Assembly: GCA_027488785.1 (NCBI GenBank)
Contig: JAIYAY010000028.1
Coordinates: 62,001-126,000, forward strand
Length of the DNA stretch: 64,000 nt
Direction of reading: 5' to 3'
Source of the DNA: Sphingomonadales bacterium
Lineage (GTDB): Bacteria; Pseudomonadota; Alphaproteobacteria; Sphingomonadales; Sphingomonadaceae
A program made the position numbers and the translations under genes. Positions 36,590 to 47,619 of the stretch are shown here, one piece after another. The notes under the pieces are model-generated. The model worked only from the letters and a program-made list of their open reading frames with translations. It ran no database searches and was not told the origin of the DNA. Numbering within the stretch: the stretch's first letter is position 1; the number at the start of each line of letters is the position of its first letter.

Positions 36590-37474
36590 GTGAGCATCCT
36601 AGTCAATAAAAACACCAAAATCATCACGCAGGGCATGACCGGCGCGACGGGTACATTTCATACCGAACAAGCGCTCGCTTATGGATCGCAAATGGTCGGC
36701 GGCGTCACCCCCGGCAAGGGCGGAACGACACATATCGGCCTGCCGATGTTCGATACCGTGCTTGAGGCGAAAGAAGTCACAGGCGCAGATGCGTCGGTTG
36801 TATATGTCCCGCCACCCTTTGCGGCGGACTCGATTCTTGAAGCCATCGACGCAGAAATTCCGTTGATCGTCTGTATCACTGAGGGCATTCCAGTACTCGA
36901 CATGGTCAAGGTAAAGCGCGCGCTTTCAGGCTCTAAATCGCGCCTTATCGGTCCAAACTGCCCCGGCGTATTGACGCCGAACGAATGCAAAATCGGCATC
37001 ATGCCAGGCAGCATTTTTTCTGCAGGATCGGTGGGCGTTGTATCGCGCTCAGGCACATTGACCTATGAAGCAGTGTTTCAGACAACCGCAGAAGGCCTTG
37101 GCCAAACGACTGCAGTCGGCATTGGCGGCGACCCGGTTAACGGCACTAACTTCATCGACTGCCTTGAGCTTTTCCTTGCAGACGATGCGACCAAGTCAAT
37201 CATCATGATTGGTGAAATCGGCGGCAGCGCAGAGGAAGAAGCGGCACAGTTCCTGATCGACGAAGCCAAAAAGGGCCGTAAAAAGCCAATGGCTGGTTTC
37301 ATCGCGGGGCGCACCGCCCCTCCTGGTCGCCGCATGGGCCATGCGGGCGCGATCGTATCGGGCGGTAAAGGCGACGCCGAGAGCAAGATTGCAGCAATGG
37401 AGGCCGCGGGCATTCGCGTATCGCCATCGCCATCCTTGCTCGGCAAGACATTGGTTGAGGTTTTGAAGGGTTAA
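36590..37474 (+). CDS. sucD: succinyl-CoA ligase subunit alpha
   Basis: A 294-residue alpha subunit. [21 protein letters not shown] is the CoA-binding site; [20 protein letters not shown] and the phosphorylated histidine in [17 protein letters not shown] (near residue 250) are diagnostic. It couples succinyl-CoA cleavage to nucleotide phosphorylation with the beta subunit SucC. The start is GTG at 36590 with CAGGAGACG ahead. Remarkably, sucC is not next to it: it is preceded by mdh and followed by sucA, although sucC usually sits before sucD. Confidence 0.97.
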   Translation: MSILVNKNTKIITQGMTGATGTFHTEQALAYGSQMVGGVTPGKGGTTHIGLPMFDTVLEAKEVTGADASVVYVPPPFAADSILEAIDAEIPLIVCITEGIPVLDMVKVKRALSGSKSRLIGPNCPGVLTPNECKIGIMPGSIFSAGSVGVVSRSGTLTYEAVFQTTAEGLGQTTAVGIGGDPVNGTNFIDCLELFLADDATKSIIMIGEIGGSAEEEAAQFLIDEAKKGRKKPMAGFIAGRTAPPGRRMGHAGAIVSGGKGDAESKIAAMEAAGIRVSPSPSLLGKTLVEVLKG

Positions 37475-37624
37475 GCGGCAATCCCTCGCCGATGCGGGGA
37501 GGGGAAGCATGCGCAGCATGATGGTGGGGCACCTGCCAAATAGCGAGAGCTTAGACGCACGTGCACTTCCTTCAGTCCCGCGCACTGCCACCTTCTCTAT
37601 GAGGGGAGGATTTGGAGAAGAAAA
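37475..37624 (+). repeat. spacer with a degenerate palindromic repeat before sucA
   Basis: The spacer contains GATGCGGGGAGGGGAAGCATGC and then GCAGCATGATGGTGGGG, resembling the GC-rich extragenic palindromes known in sphingomonads. The inner CATGCGCAGCATG can form a small hairpin. No gene or clear promoter is seen; GAGGATTTGGAGAAG just before sucA provides its ribosome binding site. Confidence 0.35.
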
Positions 37625-40456
37625 ATGGGCTTAGAAAACCAGGATTTCGAAGTAGAGCGCGGCCCCAGCTGGGAACGTGCCAACTGGCCATTGTCAGCAA
37701 CTGACGATTTGACGGCATCGCTCGACCCCACGCAAATGGCGGTCGAGGTGAAGGCTGCGGCAAAGGCAGCCGGCAAGCCCATGGCAGAGGCCGACGCCGT
37801 TGCTGCGGCAAGCGATTCTATTCGCGCGATGATGCTGGTGCGCACATACCGTGTGCGCGGGCATCTCGCCGCCAATCTCGATCCGCTTGGCTTGTCGAAG
37901 CAAGACATTCCTGCTGACCTGACGCCTGAATATCATGGCTTTTCTGGCGCCGACCTCGACAAGCGCGTATATGTTGGCGGCACGCTTGGGCTTGAGTGGA
38001 CCACCGTGCGCGAGCTCGTAGATACGCTGCGCGCCAATTATTGCGGGCCGGTAGGTCTTGAATATATGCATATTTCCGACGTTGAAGAGCGCCGGTTTCT
38101 GCAAGAACGGATGGAAGGCAAGGATGCCGCCATCCAGTTCACGCCAGAGGGCAAGAAAGCCATACTCAGCAAGGTTATCGAAGCCGAGCAATATGAAAAA
38201 TTCCTAGGTCGCAAATATGTGGGCACGAAACGTTTCGGCCTTGACGGTGGCGAGTCAATGATTCCAGCGCTAGAAGCTGTTATCAAATATGGCGGCCAGC
38301 TCGGCGTGCGTGAAATCGTCTATGGTATGCCGCATCGTGGCCGCTTGAACGTGCTCGCCAATGTGATGGCTAAGCCCTATCGCATCATTTTCCACGAATT
38401 TTCGGGCGGCAGCGCCAATCCCGATGATGTCGGCGGCTCAGGCGATGTAAAATACCATCTCGGCACCAGCACCGACCGCGAATTTGACGGTATCAAGGTG
38501 CATATGAGCCTTGTGCCGAACCCGTCGCATCTTGAGGCCGTAAACCCCGTTGTCTTAGGCAAGGTGCGCGCCAACCAGACGGCGCGCGACGATTTGGGCA
38601 AGCATGAGCAAGTGTTGCCAGTGCTGCTTCACGGTGATGCCGCTTTTGCGGGCCAGGGTATTGTGTGGGAATGCCTCGGCTTCTCCGGCATCCGTGGGTA
38701 TAATACCGGCGGTTGCCTGCACTTCATCGTCAACAACCAGGTCGGCTTTACCACTAGCCCGCAATATGCGCGGTCATCGCCTTATCCTTCGGATGTTGCG
38801 AAGGGCGTTCAGGCCCCGATTTTCCATGTCAATGGCGATGATCCCGAAGCAGTGACATTCGCATGTAAAATTGCGATTGAATTCCGCCAGACATTCCACC
38901 GGGATATCGTGATCGACATGTGGTGCTATCGACGCTTTGGCCATAATGAAGGCGATGAGCCGGGCTTTACGCAACCGTTGATGTACAAAGTCATCAAGAA
39001 CCATCCGTCCGTAAGCGCTCTGTACGCACAACGCCTTCAAGCCGAAGGCGTGATCGACGCCAATTGGCCCAATGAACACGCGATGCGCTTTGTCCAAGCA
39101 CTGGAGCAAGAGTTTGCGAGTGCAGCAGATTATAAAGCGAACGCCGCCGACTGGTTTGGTGGTCGCTGGTCAGGCCTGTCGAAGCCCGCTGATCCAGAAA
39201 CTGCGCGGCGCAATGTTCCAACAGGTGTCACGCGCAAATTATTCGACAGCCTTGGTCGCACGCTGACAACGGTACCCGAAGGCCACAACATCCATCCGAC
39301 ATTAAGCCGGGTGCTTGATGCCAAGAAGATGATGTTCAGTTCTGGGGAAAATTTCGATTGGGCAACCGGCGAAGCGCTCGCTTTTGGTTCGCTGCTTTCG
39401 GAAGGCTATGGCGTGCGTTTGTCGGGCCAAGATTCAGGCCGCGGCACTTTTAGCCAGCGGCATGGTGTCTGGGTCGATCAGACGACAGAAGAAAAATATG
39501 TGCCGCTGTCTACCTTGCCACATGGGCGTTTTGAAATCTTGGACAGCCCCTTGTCCGAATTTGGCGTGTTGGGCTTTGAATATGGCTATGCCGGTGCAGA
39601 GCCGAAAACATTGGTCCTTTGGGAAGCGCAATTTGGCGATTTCGTGAACGGCGCACAAACCATGATTGACCAGTTCATTGCGTCAGGTGAAGCCAAATGG
39701 CTGCGCGCCAATGGCCTCGTGATGCTGTTGCCGCATGGCTATGAGGGTCAGGGGCCGGAGCATAGCTCGGCGCGGTTGGAACGCTTCCTGCAATTATGCG
39801 CTGAGGACAATATCCAAGTCGCCAATTGCACTACGCCGGCTAACTATTTCCACTTGCTGCGCCGGCAAATGGCACGGCCATTCCGCAAACCGCTCATTGT
39901 CATGACGCCAAAGTCGCTTTTGCGTCATAAGCTCGCCGTTTCCAAGGCTGAGGATTTCCAAGGCGAAAGCCACTTCATGCGGATATTGTCCGACATGAAT
40001 GCACCTGCCGACAAGGATGTGAAGCGGCTGATATTATGCTCCGGAAAGGTCGCCTTCGACTTGATGGAGGCCCGCGACGCATCAGGCGACAAAAATACCA
40101 GCATCGTGCGTATTGAGCAGCTGTATCCGTTCCCGTCGGAACCGTTGATCGTTCGCCTGAAGCGTATGACCAATTTGGAAGAACTGGTTTGGGCGCAGGA
40201 AGAACCGCGCAACGCCGGAAGCTGGTCATTCGTTGATCCTTATTTGGAAGAATGTCTCGCCGAAGCAAATGTTGGCCCAACCCGCGCCCGTTACGCCGGA
40301 CGCAGGGCTGCAGCCGCGACAGCGACTGGCCTTGCAAAGCGCCATCAGGCCGAACAAGCCGCCTTGGTCGCTGAAGCGTTAGGACATAATGTCCGCGAAG
40401 AAATCCGCCGCCAGCGTTCAGGTGGCAAAAAACCAATCACCCCTCCATCCGCGTGA
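37625..40456 (+). CDS. sucA: 2-oxoglutarate dehydrogenase E1 component
   Basis: A 943-residue thiamine-diphosphate enzyme. The N-terminal domain with RVRGHLAANLDPLGL and EYMHISDVEERRFLQERME, the TPP-binding VLLHGDAAFAGQGIVWE, HNEGDEPGFTQPLMY, and LLPHGYEGQGPEHSSARLERFLQ are all characteristic. It decarboxylates 2-oxoglutarate and passes the succinyl group to SucB. Length and start (MGLENQDFEVERG) are typical of alphaproteobacterial E1o. It follows sucD and is 10 bases before sucB. Confidence 0.97.
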   Translation: MGLENQDFEVERGPSWERANWPLSATDDLTASLDPTQMAVEVKAAAKAAGKPMAEADAVAAASDSIRAMMLVRTYRVRGHLAANLDPLGLSKQDIPADLTPEYHGFSGADLDKRVYVGGTLGLEWTTVRELVDTLRANYCGPVGLEYMHISDVEERRFLQERMEGKDAAIQFTPEGKKAILSKVIEAEQYEKFLGRKYVGTKRFGLDGGESMIPALEAVIKYGGQLGVREIVYGMPHRGRLNVLANVMAKPYRIIFHEFSGGSANPDDVGGSGDVKYHLGTSTDREFDGIKVHMSLVPNPSHLEAVNPVVLGKVRANQTARDDLGKHEQVLPVLLHGDAAFAGQGIVWECLGFSGIRGYNTGGCLHFIVNNQVGFTTSPQYARSSPYPSDVAKGVQAPIFHVNGDDPEAVTFACKIAIEFRQTFHRDIVIDMWCYRRFGHNEGDEPGFTQPLMYKVIKNHPSVSALYAQRLQAEGVIDANWPNEHAMRFVQALEQEFASAADYKANAADWFGGRWSGLSKPADPETARRNVPTGVTRKLFDSLGRTLTTVPEGHNIHPTLSRVLDAKKMMFSSGENFDWATGEALAFGSLLSEGYGVRLSGQDSGRGTFSQRHGVWVDQTTEEKYVPLSTLPHGRFEILDSPLSEFGVLGFEYGYAGAEPKTLVLWEAQFGDFVNGAQTMIDQFIASGEAKWLRANGLVMLLPHGYEGQGPEHSSARLERFLQLCAEDNIQVANCTTPANYFHLLRRQMARPFRKPLIVMTPKSLLRHKLAVSKAEDFQGESHFMRILSDMNAPADKDVKRLILCSGKVAFDLMEARDASGDKNTSIVRIEQLYPFPSEPLIVRLKRMTNLEELVWAQEEPRNAGSWSFVDPYLEECLAEANVGPTRARYAGRRAAAATATGLAKRHQAEQAALVAEALGHNVREEIRRQRSGGKKPITPPSA

Positions 40457-40466
40457 GGATTAGATT

Positions 40467-41699
40467 ATGAGCACTGAAGTTAAAGTCCCCGTATTGGGCG
40501 AGTCCATCACTGAAGCGACGCTTGGCCAATGGTTGAAAAAACCAGGCGAAGCGGTGGCTATCGATGAACCGATTGCCAGCCTTGAAACTGATAAGGTTGC
40601 GGTGGAAGTGCCGTCGCCCGTTGCAGGTATCATGGGTGCCTATGCCGTTGAAGAAGGCGCAACCGTCAATGTCGGCGCAGTTATCGGATCAATCGATGCC
40701 GGAACTGGCGCGTCTAGCCCAGCTGCAACCCCCGTTGCTGCAGCCGCAGCAGTTGCGCCAGCCGTTGCAACCACAGCAGCGCTAGCACCTGCCGCCGAGG
40801 CTGAAAATAGCGACCTGCCGCTTTCGCCCGCCGTGCGCCGCCTTGTGCTCGAACTTGGTATTGATCCAAGCAAGATCAAAGGCACCGGCAAGGACGGTCG
40901 CCTTACGAAGGAAGATGTCGTTGCTGCCGCTAAGGGTGCACCTGCGCCATCTGCCGACGCACCCGCTGCGGCCACGCCAACAACGCAAGCAACAGCCGCG
41001 CGTCAGGAAGAGCGCGTAAAAATGACTCGTCTGCGGCAAACCATCGCCAAGCGTCTGAAGTCTGCGCAGGACACAGCCGCATTGCTGACGACGTTCAACG
41101 ACGTCGACATGTCAGCGGTGATCGAAGCGCGTGCGACCTACAAAGATCTGTTTGAAAAGAAGCATGGAGTCCGCTTGGGCTTCATGGGCTTCTTCACCAA
41201 AGCCGTGGCCTTAGCTGCGCGCGATGTGCCAGCGGTTAATGCGAAGATTGAAGGCGATGAAATCGTCTATCACAATTATCTCGACGTATCCGTTGCAGTC
41301 AGCGCCCCCAACGGCCTTGTAGTGCCTGTCGTACGCAATGCGGACGCCATGAGCTTCGCGCAAATCGAAAAGGCCATTGGCGATTTTGGCGCAAAGGCGA
41401 AGGCCGGCACGTTAACGATGGATGACATGTCCGGCGGCACATTCACCATTTCAAATGGCGGCGTTTTCGGTAGCCTGATGTCAACGCCAATCATCAACCC
41501 CCCGCAATCGGCAGTACTTGGCCTTCATCGTATTGAAGACCGCGCTGTTGTGCGCGACGGACAAGTCGTGGTGCGCCCGATGATGTATTTGGCGCTAAGC
41601 TATGACCACCGCCTCATCGATGGTCGCGAAGCCGTTACTTTCCTGAAGATCGTCAAAGAGGCGATTGAAGACCCGACCCGGTTGTTGATCGACCTTTAA
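40467..41699 (+). CDS. sucB: 2-oxoglutarate dehydrogenase E2 component (dihydrolipoyl succinyltransferase)
   Basis: A 410-residue protein with one lipoyl domain at the N-terminus ([12 protein letters not shown], lipoylated Lys near residue 43), an alanine/proline linker, a peripheral subunit-binding domain ([21 protein letters not shown]) and a C-terminal catalytic domain with [14 protein letters not shown] holding the active-site His. It moves succinyl to CoA. Third of the suc genes, before lpdA. Confidence 0.97.
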   Translation: MSTEVKVPVLGESITEATLGQWLKKPGEAVAIDEPIASLETDKVAVEVPSPVAGIMGAYAVEEGATVNVGAVIGSIDAGTGASSPAATPVAAAAAVAPAVATTAALAPAAEAENSDLPLSPAVRRLVLELGIDPSKIKGTGKDGRLTKEDVVAAAKGAPAPSADAPAAATPTTQATAARQEERVKMTRLRQTIAKRLKSAQDTAALLTTFNDVDMSAVIEARATYKDLFEKKHGVRLGFMGFFTKAVALAARDVPAVNAKIEGDEIVYHNYLDVSVAVSAPNGLVVPVVRNADAMSFAQIEKAIGDFGAKAKAGTLTMDDMSGGTFTISNGGVFGSLMSTPIINPPQSAVLGLHRIEDRAVVRDGQVVVRPMMYLALSYDHRLIDGREAVTFLKIVKEAIEDPTRLLIDL

Positions 41700-41711
41700 G
41701 GAGCCTGAGCC

Positions 41712-43121
41712 ATGGCAGAACATGATTACGACCTGATCGTTATTGGCGCGGGTCCAGGTGGCTATGTTGCCGCAATCCGCGCTGCCCAATTGGGGCTGAA
41801 GACCGCATGCGTAGAAAGCCGTGAAACATTGGGTGGCACATGCCTGAACGTCGGATGCATTCCATCCAAAGCGTTGCTGCATGCGTCCGAAATGTTTCAT
41901 GAGGCGCAATCGGGTTCGCTGGCGAAATTCGGTATCGATTTTTCGCGCGTATCGCTCAACCTCGACCAAATGCATGCCGAAAAGGCGAAGGCCGTTGGTG
42001 AGCTGACTGGCGGAATTGAGTTTCTGTTCAAGAAGAACAAGGTCGATTGGCTGAAGGGCCATGCGGCCTTTACCTCGGCCAACAGCATCGATGTTGCTGG
42101 CAAAAGCTACACCGCAAAGAATATCATGATTGCGACCGGATCGTCAGTCACGCCATTGCCCGGCGTCGAGATTGACCAGAGAGTTATCGTGGATTCCACC
42201 GGCGCGCTTGCCTTGCCAAAGGTGCCAAAACATCTGGTGGTGATTGGCGGCGGGGTCATTGGCCTTGAGCTTGGCAGCGTATGGATGCGGCTTGGCGCCC
42301 AAGTGACAGTTGTCGAATATCTCGACCAGATCTTGCCCGGCATGGATGGTGAGGTCCGCAAGGAAGCGGCAAAGATTTTCAAGAAGCAAGGCTTCAACAT
42401 TCGTACCGGAACGAAAGTCACTGGTGTGACCGTGAAAGGCGCCACAGCAAAACTGACGGTGGAACCAGCAGCAGGCGGCGCTAGCGAAACGATCGAGGCA
42501 GATTGCGTCCTTGTTGCTATTGGCCGCCGCGCAAATACCGATGGTCTTGCGCTGGACAAGGCAGGGCTGACCGTCAACGGGCGTGGCCAGATTGAGATCG
42601 GCCATGATTTCCAGACAAATGTTCCCGGTATTTATGCTGTGGGCGATGTCTGCCCCGGACCGATGCTTGCGCACAAGGCTGAGGATGAAGGTATTGCCGC
42701 CGCAGAATTTGTCGCCGGCCTCACTGGAATCGTCAATCATGACGTCATTCCAGGTGTGGTTTATACCTATCCTGAAATCGCCAGCGTTGGTCTGACCGAA
42801 GAGGAGGCCAAAGAAAAAGCGGCGGCTTCTGGCGGAGAGATTAAAGTCGGAAAATTCCCAATGATGGCGAACAGCCGGGCAAAGACTAACCGCGACACCG
42901 ACGGCTTTGTGAAGGTAATTGCCGACGCAAAAACCGACCGTGTCCTTGGGGTGCACATCATTGCGTCGATTGCTGGTAGCATGATCGCCGAAGCGTGCAC
43001 TGCGATGGAATTTGGCGCAACGTCCGAAGACATTGCTTACACCTGCCACGCGCACCCGACGCATGCCGAAGCATTGAAAGAAGCGGCCATGGCGGTGACG
43101 GGCAAGCCGATCCATATGTAA
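41712..43121 (+). CDS. lpdA: dihydrolipoyl dehydrogenase
   Basis: A 469-residue flavoenzyme. VIGAGPGGYVAAIRAAQLG is the FAD motif, GGTCLNVGCIPSK the redox disulphide, VVIGGGVIGLELGSVW the NAD motif, and HAHPTHAEALKEA the C-terminal interface His-Glu. It reoxidises the lipoyl group of E2 in the 2-oxoglutarate complex. The stop overlaps the next start by one base (TAATG). Confidence 0.97.
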   Translation: MAEHDYDLIVIGAGPGGYVAAIRAAQLGLKTACVESRETLGGTCLNVGCIPSKALLHASEMFHEAQSGSLAKFGIDFSRVSLNLDQMHAEKAKAVGELTGGIEFLFKKNKVDWLKGHAAFTSANSIDVAGKSYTAKNIMIATGSSVTPLPGVEIDQRVIVDSTGALALPKVPKHLVVIGGGVIGLELGSVWMRLGAQVTVVEYLDQILPGMDGEVRKEAAKIFKKQGFNIRTGTKVTGVTVKGATAKLTVEPAAGGASETIEADCVLVAIGRRANTDGLALDKAGLTVNGRGQIEIGHDFQTNVPGIYAVGDVCPGPMLAHKAEDEGIAAAEFVAGLTGIVNHDVIPGVVYTYPEIASVGLTEEEAKEKAAASGGEIKVGKFPMMANSRAKTNRDTDGFVKVIADAKTDRVLGVHIIASIAGSMIAEACTAMEFGATSEDIAYTCHAHPTHAEALKEAAMAVTGKPIHM

Positions 43122-43747
43122 TGATCACGCAAGCGGTCCAGATTGCGCCCGCCATGATATCTTGGCTGGATCTATTTGGGACCGCTGTCTTTGCGGCATC
43201 TGGCGCGCTGGCAGCCGCGCAGCGGCAGCAGACATTGGTGACCTTCTCCTTTTTCGCACTCGTTACGGGCGTAGGTGGCGGCACAGTGCGCGATCTGTTG
43301 ATTGGCACGCCGGTGTTTTGGATTCAGGACTGGCGCTTTGCCGCCACCTGCCTCATTACCGCAGGGCTTGTCTGGGTCACGCCGCGCAATTTATGGAACG
43401 CCCGCGCGCTCGATTGGTTTGATGCAGTGGGTATCGCCATTTACGCCGTATTTGGCACATGGAAATCGCTTACGCTTGGCGTGCCCTTATTGCCGGCCAT
43501 GATGATGGGCGTCATGACTGCCTGTGTCGGCGGGATCATCCGCGATGTCTTAGCAGGTGAGCCTTCCATCCTGCTGAAGCCAGAAATTTATGTAACTGCA
43601 GCGGCCCTTGCTTCAGGCCTTTTTGGTCTATTTATATATCTGAGTATGCCAGTGCTCGCCGCTGCTGGAATGAGCGCGCTGGCAGGCTTTGCCTTACACG
43701 CAATGGCCATTTGGAAGGGTTGGGCCATCCCCGCCTATCGCGGCTGA
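43121..43747 (+). CDS. TRIC/UPF0126-family membrane protein
   Basis: A protein of 208 residues with two repeated halves of three hydrophobic segments. GTAVFAASGALAAAQRQQ, TGVGGGTVRDLLIG, AVFGTWKSLTLGVPLLPAMMMGVMTACVGGIIRDVLAGEPSILLKPEIYVTAA contain the GGG-x-RD motifs repeated in each half, characteristic of bacterial TRIC/YicG cation channels. The transported ion is unknown, with potassium suggested for relatives. Start 43121 overlaps the lpdA stop, so it is likely the last gene of the operon. Confidence 0.88.
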   Translation: MITQAVQIAPAMISWLDLFGTAVFAASGALAAAQRQQTLVTFSFFALVTGVGGGTVRDLLIGTPVFWIQDWRFAATCLITAGLVWVTPRNLWNARALDWFDAVGIAIYAVFGTWKSLTLGVPLLPAMMMGVMTACVGGIIRDVLAGEPSILLKPEIYVTAAALASGLFGLFIYLSMPVLAAAGMSALAGFALHAMAIWKGWAIPAYRG

Positions 43748-44449
43748 TTAGCGCACGCGGTTTGCGAATAGCCGGTTAAGATTGGCAATCTTCGGCTTAT
43801 CCCATTGGACAATATACCGATGGCGTGGGTTCTTCGCCATGAAATCCTGATGATAGGTTTCAGCAGGAAAGAAACTGAAAGGTTCGATCTTTGTGGCAAT
43901 CGGCTTCTTCCAATAAGCAGCCTTATCCAATTGCGCGATATAAGCGCTGGCTGCATTTCGCTGGGCTGCATTATTAGGAAAAATAGCTGTGCGATATTGC
44001 GGGCCTCGGTCGGGCCCTTGGCGATTCAATTGCGTGGGATCATGCGCCACAGAAAAGAATATGTGCAGCAAATCATTATAGCTAACGCGCGCCGGGTCAT
44101 AATGAATGCGAACGGACTCCGCGTGCTTCGTATGTCCGGCACTGACAAGGTCATAATAAGCTGTCGCCTTGGTATCGCCTGAATAGCCAGCTTCAACGCG
44201 GGTCACGCCCTTCACACGCTCAAACACTGCCTCAATGCCCCAAAAGCAGCCACCTGCAAATACAGCGACCTGCCGTGTTTTAGGTTCGACAATGCTGGCG
44301 GCAGGTGCAGCTATGCGCAGGCCTTCGGTAGCATGCGCGTTGCCAATTGGCGTTCCAGCGTCAGACCCACATGTAGTTACAAGGCCAAGCAGCAGGACGA
44401 CATTCAGCGTGCGAATTAGGTGTTTAGCAGCGCTGTACCGACTTTTCAT
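43748..44449 (-). CDS. msrA: exported peptide-methionine (S)-S-oxide reductase MsrA
   Basis: A 233-residue MsrA. VAVFAGGCFWGIEAVFERVKG (about residues 60-80) contains the catalytic cysteine; SGDTKATAYYDLVSAGHTKHAESVRI and FFPAETYHQDFM match the fold. A 60-residue N-terminal extension has a hydrophobic segment and a possible lipobox (VTTC near residue 27), so the enzyme is probably exported or lipid-anchored and repairs envelope methionines, unlike the cytosolic MsrB at 20.3 kb. It is seven bases after the aatA stop. Confidence 0.93.
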   Translation of the reverse strand: MKSRYSAAKHLIRTLNVVLLLGLVTTCGSDAGTPIGNAHATEGLRIAAPAASIVEPKTRQVAVFAGGCFWGIEAVFERVKGVTRVEAGYSGDTKATAYYDLVSAGHTKHAESVRIHYDPARVSYNDLLHIFFSVAHDPTQLNRQGPDRGPQYRTAIFPNNAAQRNAASAYIAQLDKAAYWKKPIATKIEPFSFFPAETYHQDFMAKNPRHRYIVQWDKPKIANLNRLFANRVR

Positions 44450-44456
44450 GATGGGC

Positions 44457-45680
<1,224 letters not shown>

Positions 45681-45726
45681 TTATTGAACAGAAATTGCGT
45701 GTCTGCCCCTAATGGCTCATCAAAAA

Positions 45727-47478
45727 TTACGCAACCCTGTTGGCCCGTATCAAGCCCCGCAGGCTGTTGCCGACCCAAAATCCACCAGACAAATCCTCTA
45801 TCTTCAGATCCGCTTCTTCCGCTTTGCCCGCCTCAATCAGTTCGCGCCGCAATATGGAAGGCAGCAACCCGGTTTCCAGTCGCGGGGTTAACAACTTGCC
45901 ATCGCGCTCCACAAACAAGGCAGTGATGCTGCCTTCGGTAAGCAAGCCGTTGGCGCCAACAAAAACCACCTCATCGCAATCGGGCCGTGATTTGCGGGCG
46001 TTATCGTAAAAGGCGCGGTCAGAAATTTTATGTCGCAGCCGGAAATCATCGGCATCGACGGGCAACGGAACCACAGCAACCCGCCATTTGGTCACATCTT
46101 CCAACCACCGAAGCTCAACGGCCTGCGCGCCACATCGCGACACCATCAAGCGTATTTTGGAAAGACGATCGATGTTGCAAATGCTTGCATGCACAAGGTT
46201 GCGCAGTTCATGTCGGTCAAATTCGAAGCCAAAGAAGGCGGCACTGGATGCCATCCGGTCGAGATGATGCTCCAACCGCAAGACACCGTTCGCAGGCTCA
46301 AACCGCATCGTTTCGATAAGGTCAAAACCACGATTTTCTAATTTGGCGAAATCTCCCTTGGCCAAACATTCAGCCCATTCATCTGCTTCTATGGAATCCG
46401 CCACCACGCCGGATCCTAAACCAAGCGAAAGGGATTGCGTTGTTTCAGACACCGTAAATGTACGAATAGCAACGTTGAATGCCGCGTCGCCATTGTCATC
46501 TATTCGACCGATGGAACCGCAATATATGCCGCGTGGTGCAGCCTCGACCTCTTCCACCACTTGCATGGCGCGGATTTTAGGTGCGCCGGTGATGGAGCCA
46601 CAGGGAAACAACGCCTGTATCACATCAACGGCATCTGCCCCGTCGTTTAGCAAGCCTGTGACCGTAGAGGTCATCTGATGGACCGTGGGATAGCTTTCGA
46701 TATGGAAAAGTTCCGGCACCTTTACGCTGCCCGCAGCGCAAACGCGCGATAAGTCATTTCGCAACAGATCTACGATCATTAAATTTTCGGCCCGCTGCTT
46801 TGGGTCGGTGCGCAAATGCTCGGCAGCTTGCGCATCCGCCGCCGGATCAGCCAGCCGCTGCGCTGTTCCCTTCATGGGTTTGGTCGTGATCCTTTGGTCT
46901 TTCAATGCGAAAAACAGTTCCGGAGAGAAAGACAGATAATGTGTCTGCCCCGTCCAGATGACGCCACCATAGCCAGCGCGCGCGCGGGCTCGCAACGCGG
47001 CATATAATGCAAGCGGATCACCAGCGTAATCTGCGGTCAACGGGAATGTCAGATTGGCCTGATAGATATCCCCGGCACGGATATATTCCTGCACCGTGGC
47101 AAAGGCCCGGCTATAGTCGGCGCGCGATATACTTGGACGAAGCTCAGACAGCCAGATACCCGCAGGGTTGGGCAACAATGACGCAACGGCATCTGCAGAT
47201 ATAACCTTGAAATCTTCAAATAATCCAAACCACGCCAGCAATCCCGATGGCGAGGGTGTTAGGCCAGGCAGGAGATGCGCGCCAGCCTCATAGCCGAAAA
47301 AACCGGCTGCATGCAGGCCTTCTTGTCGCGCCTGCCGAAGCGAAACGAGGAGCGCGCTTAGCTCATCAACATCATGGGCTGTCAGAACTTCAACCGGATT
47401 TGCATAAAGTCGTGCAGGTGATGCGCCGTGCGTCCGCGCATCATCGAGCAGAACGAAAGGTCCCTCTTTAGAGATCAT
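45727..47478 (-). CDS. pabB: fused aminodeoxychorismate synthase component I and lyase (PabB-PabC)
   Basis: A 583-residue two-domain protein. The PabB part (about 1-355) shows the anthranilate-synthase-type fold: GDIYQANLTFPL, KPMKGTAQR, ENLMIVDLLRNDLSRV and FPCGSITGAPKIRAMQ. The C-terminal ~200 residues (NRGFDLIETMRFEPANGV, LRLEHHLDRM, EGSITALFV) are a PLP-dependent 4-amino-4-deoxychorismate lyase, PabC. Together they make p-aminobenzoate for folate from chorismate; the glutaminase PabA is not here. It starts 12 bases after tRNA-Gly and precedes aatA. Confidence 0.93.
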   Translation of the reverse strand: MISKEGPFVLLDDARTHGASPARLYANPVEVLTAHDVDELSALLVSLRQARQEGLHAAGFFGYEAGAHLLPGLTPSPSGLLAWFGLFEDFKVISADAVASLLPNPAGIWLSELRPSISRADYSRAFATVQEYIRAGDIYQANLTFPLTADYAGDPLALYAALRARARAGYGGVIWTGQTHYLSFSPELFFALKDQRITTKPMKGTAQRLADPAADAQAAEHLRTDPKQRAENLMIVDLLRNDLSRVCAAGSVKVPELFHIESYPTVHQMTSTVTGLLNDGADAVDVIQALFPCGSITGAPKIRAMQVVEEVEAAPRGIYCGSIGRIDDNGDAAFNVAIRTFTVSETTQSLSLGLGSGVVADSIEADEWAECLAKGDFAKLENRGFDLIETMRFEPANGVLRLEHHLDRMASSAAFFGFEFDRHELRNLVHASICNIDRLSKIRLMVSRCGAQAVELRWLEDVTKWRVAVVPLPVDADDFRLRHKISDRAFYDNARKSRPDCDEVVFVGANGLLTEGSITALFVERDGKLLTPRLETGLLPSILRRELIEAGKAEEADLKIEDLSGGFWVGNSLRGLIRANRVA

Positions 47479-47489
47479 AAGGTGGTGAC

Positions 47490-47563
47490 TGGAGCGGGTG
47501 AGGGGAATCGAACCCCCGTATTCAGCTTGGGAAGCTGCTGCTCTACCATTGAGCTACACCCGC
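47490..47563 (-). tRNA. tRNA-Gly(CCC)
   Basis: The cloverleaf folds as acceptor GCGGGTG/CACCCGC (47563-47557 with 47500-47494), D arm with TAGCTCAATGGTAGAGC, anticodon loop TTCCCAA giving CCC, and T arm GGGGGTTCGATTCCCC. It closely matches the bacterial tRNA-Gly(CCC) pattern. The 3' CCA is encoded in the genome (47492-47490). The anticodon stem top pair (27-43) is G·A, a mismatch. Total 74 nt. Confidence 0.95.
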
Positions 47564-47591
47564 GCAATATTGGCCATTTTATCCTGTCGGA

Positions 47592-47619
47592 TAGGATTTT
47601 GCCAAAGCCCAAAATCCTA
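47592..47619 (-). terminator. hairpin at the end of S-formylglutathione hydrolase
   Basis: TAGGATTTT (47592-47600) pairs perfectly with AAAATCCTA (47611-47619), the latter overlapping the stop codon of the upstream gene. It is followed, on the minus strand, by a second small hairpin but no T-run. It may insulate tRNA-Gly from upstream transcription. Confidence 0.45.

Noticed and set aside
42144-43115. 323-residue minus-strand frame inside lpdA
   Set aside because: Antisense to the dehydrogenase; its length reflects codon bias.
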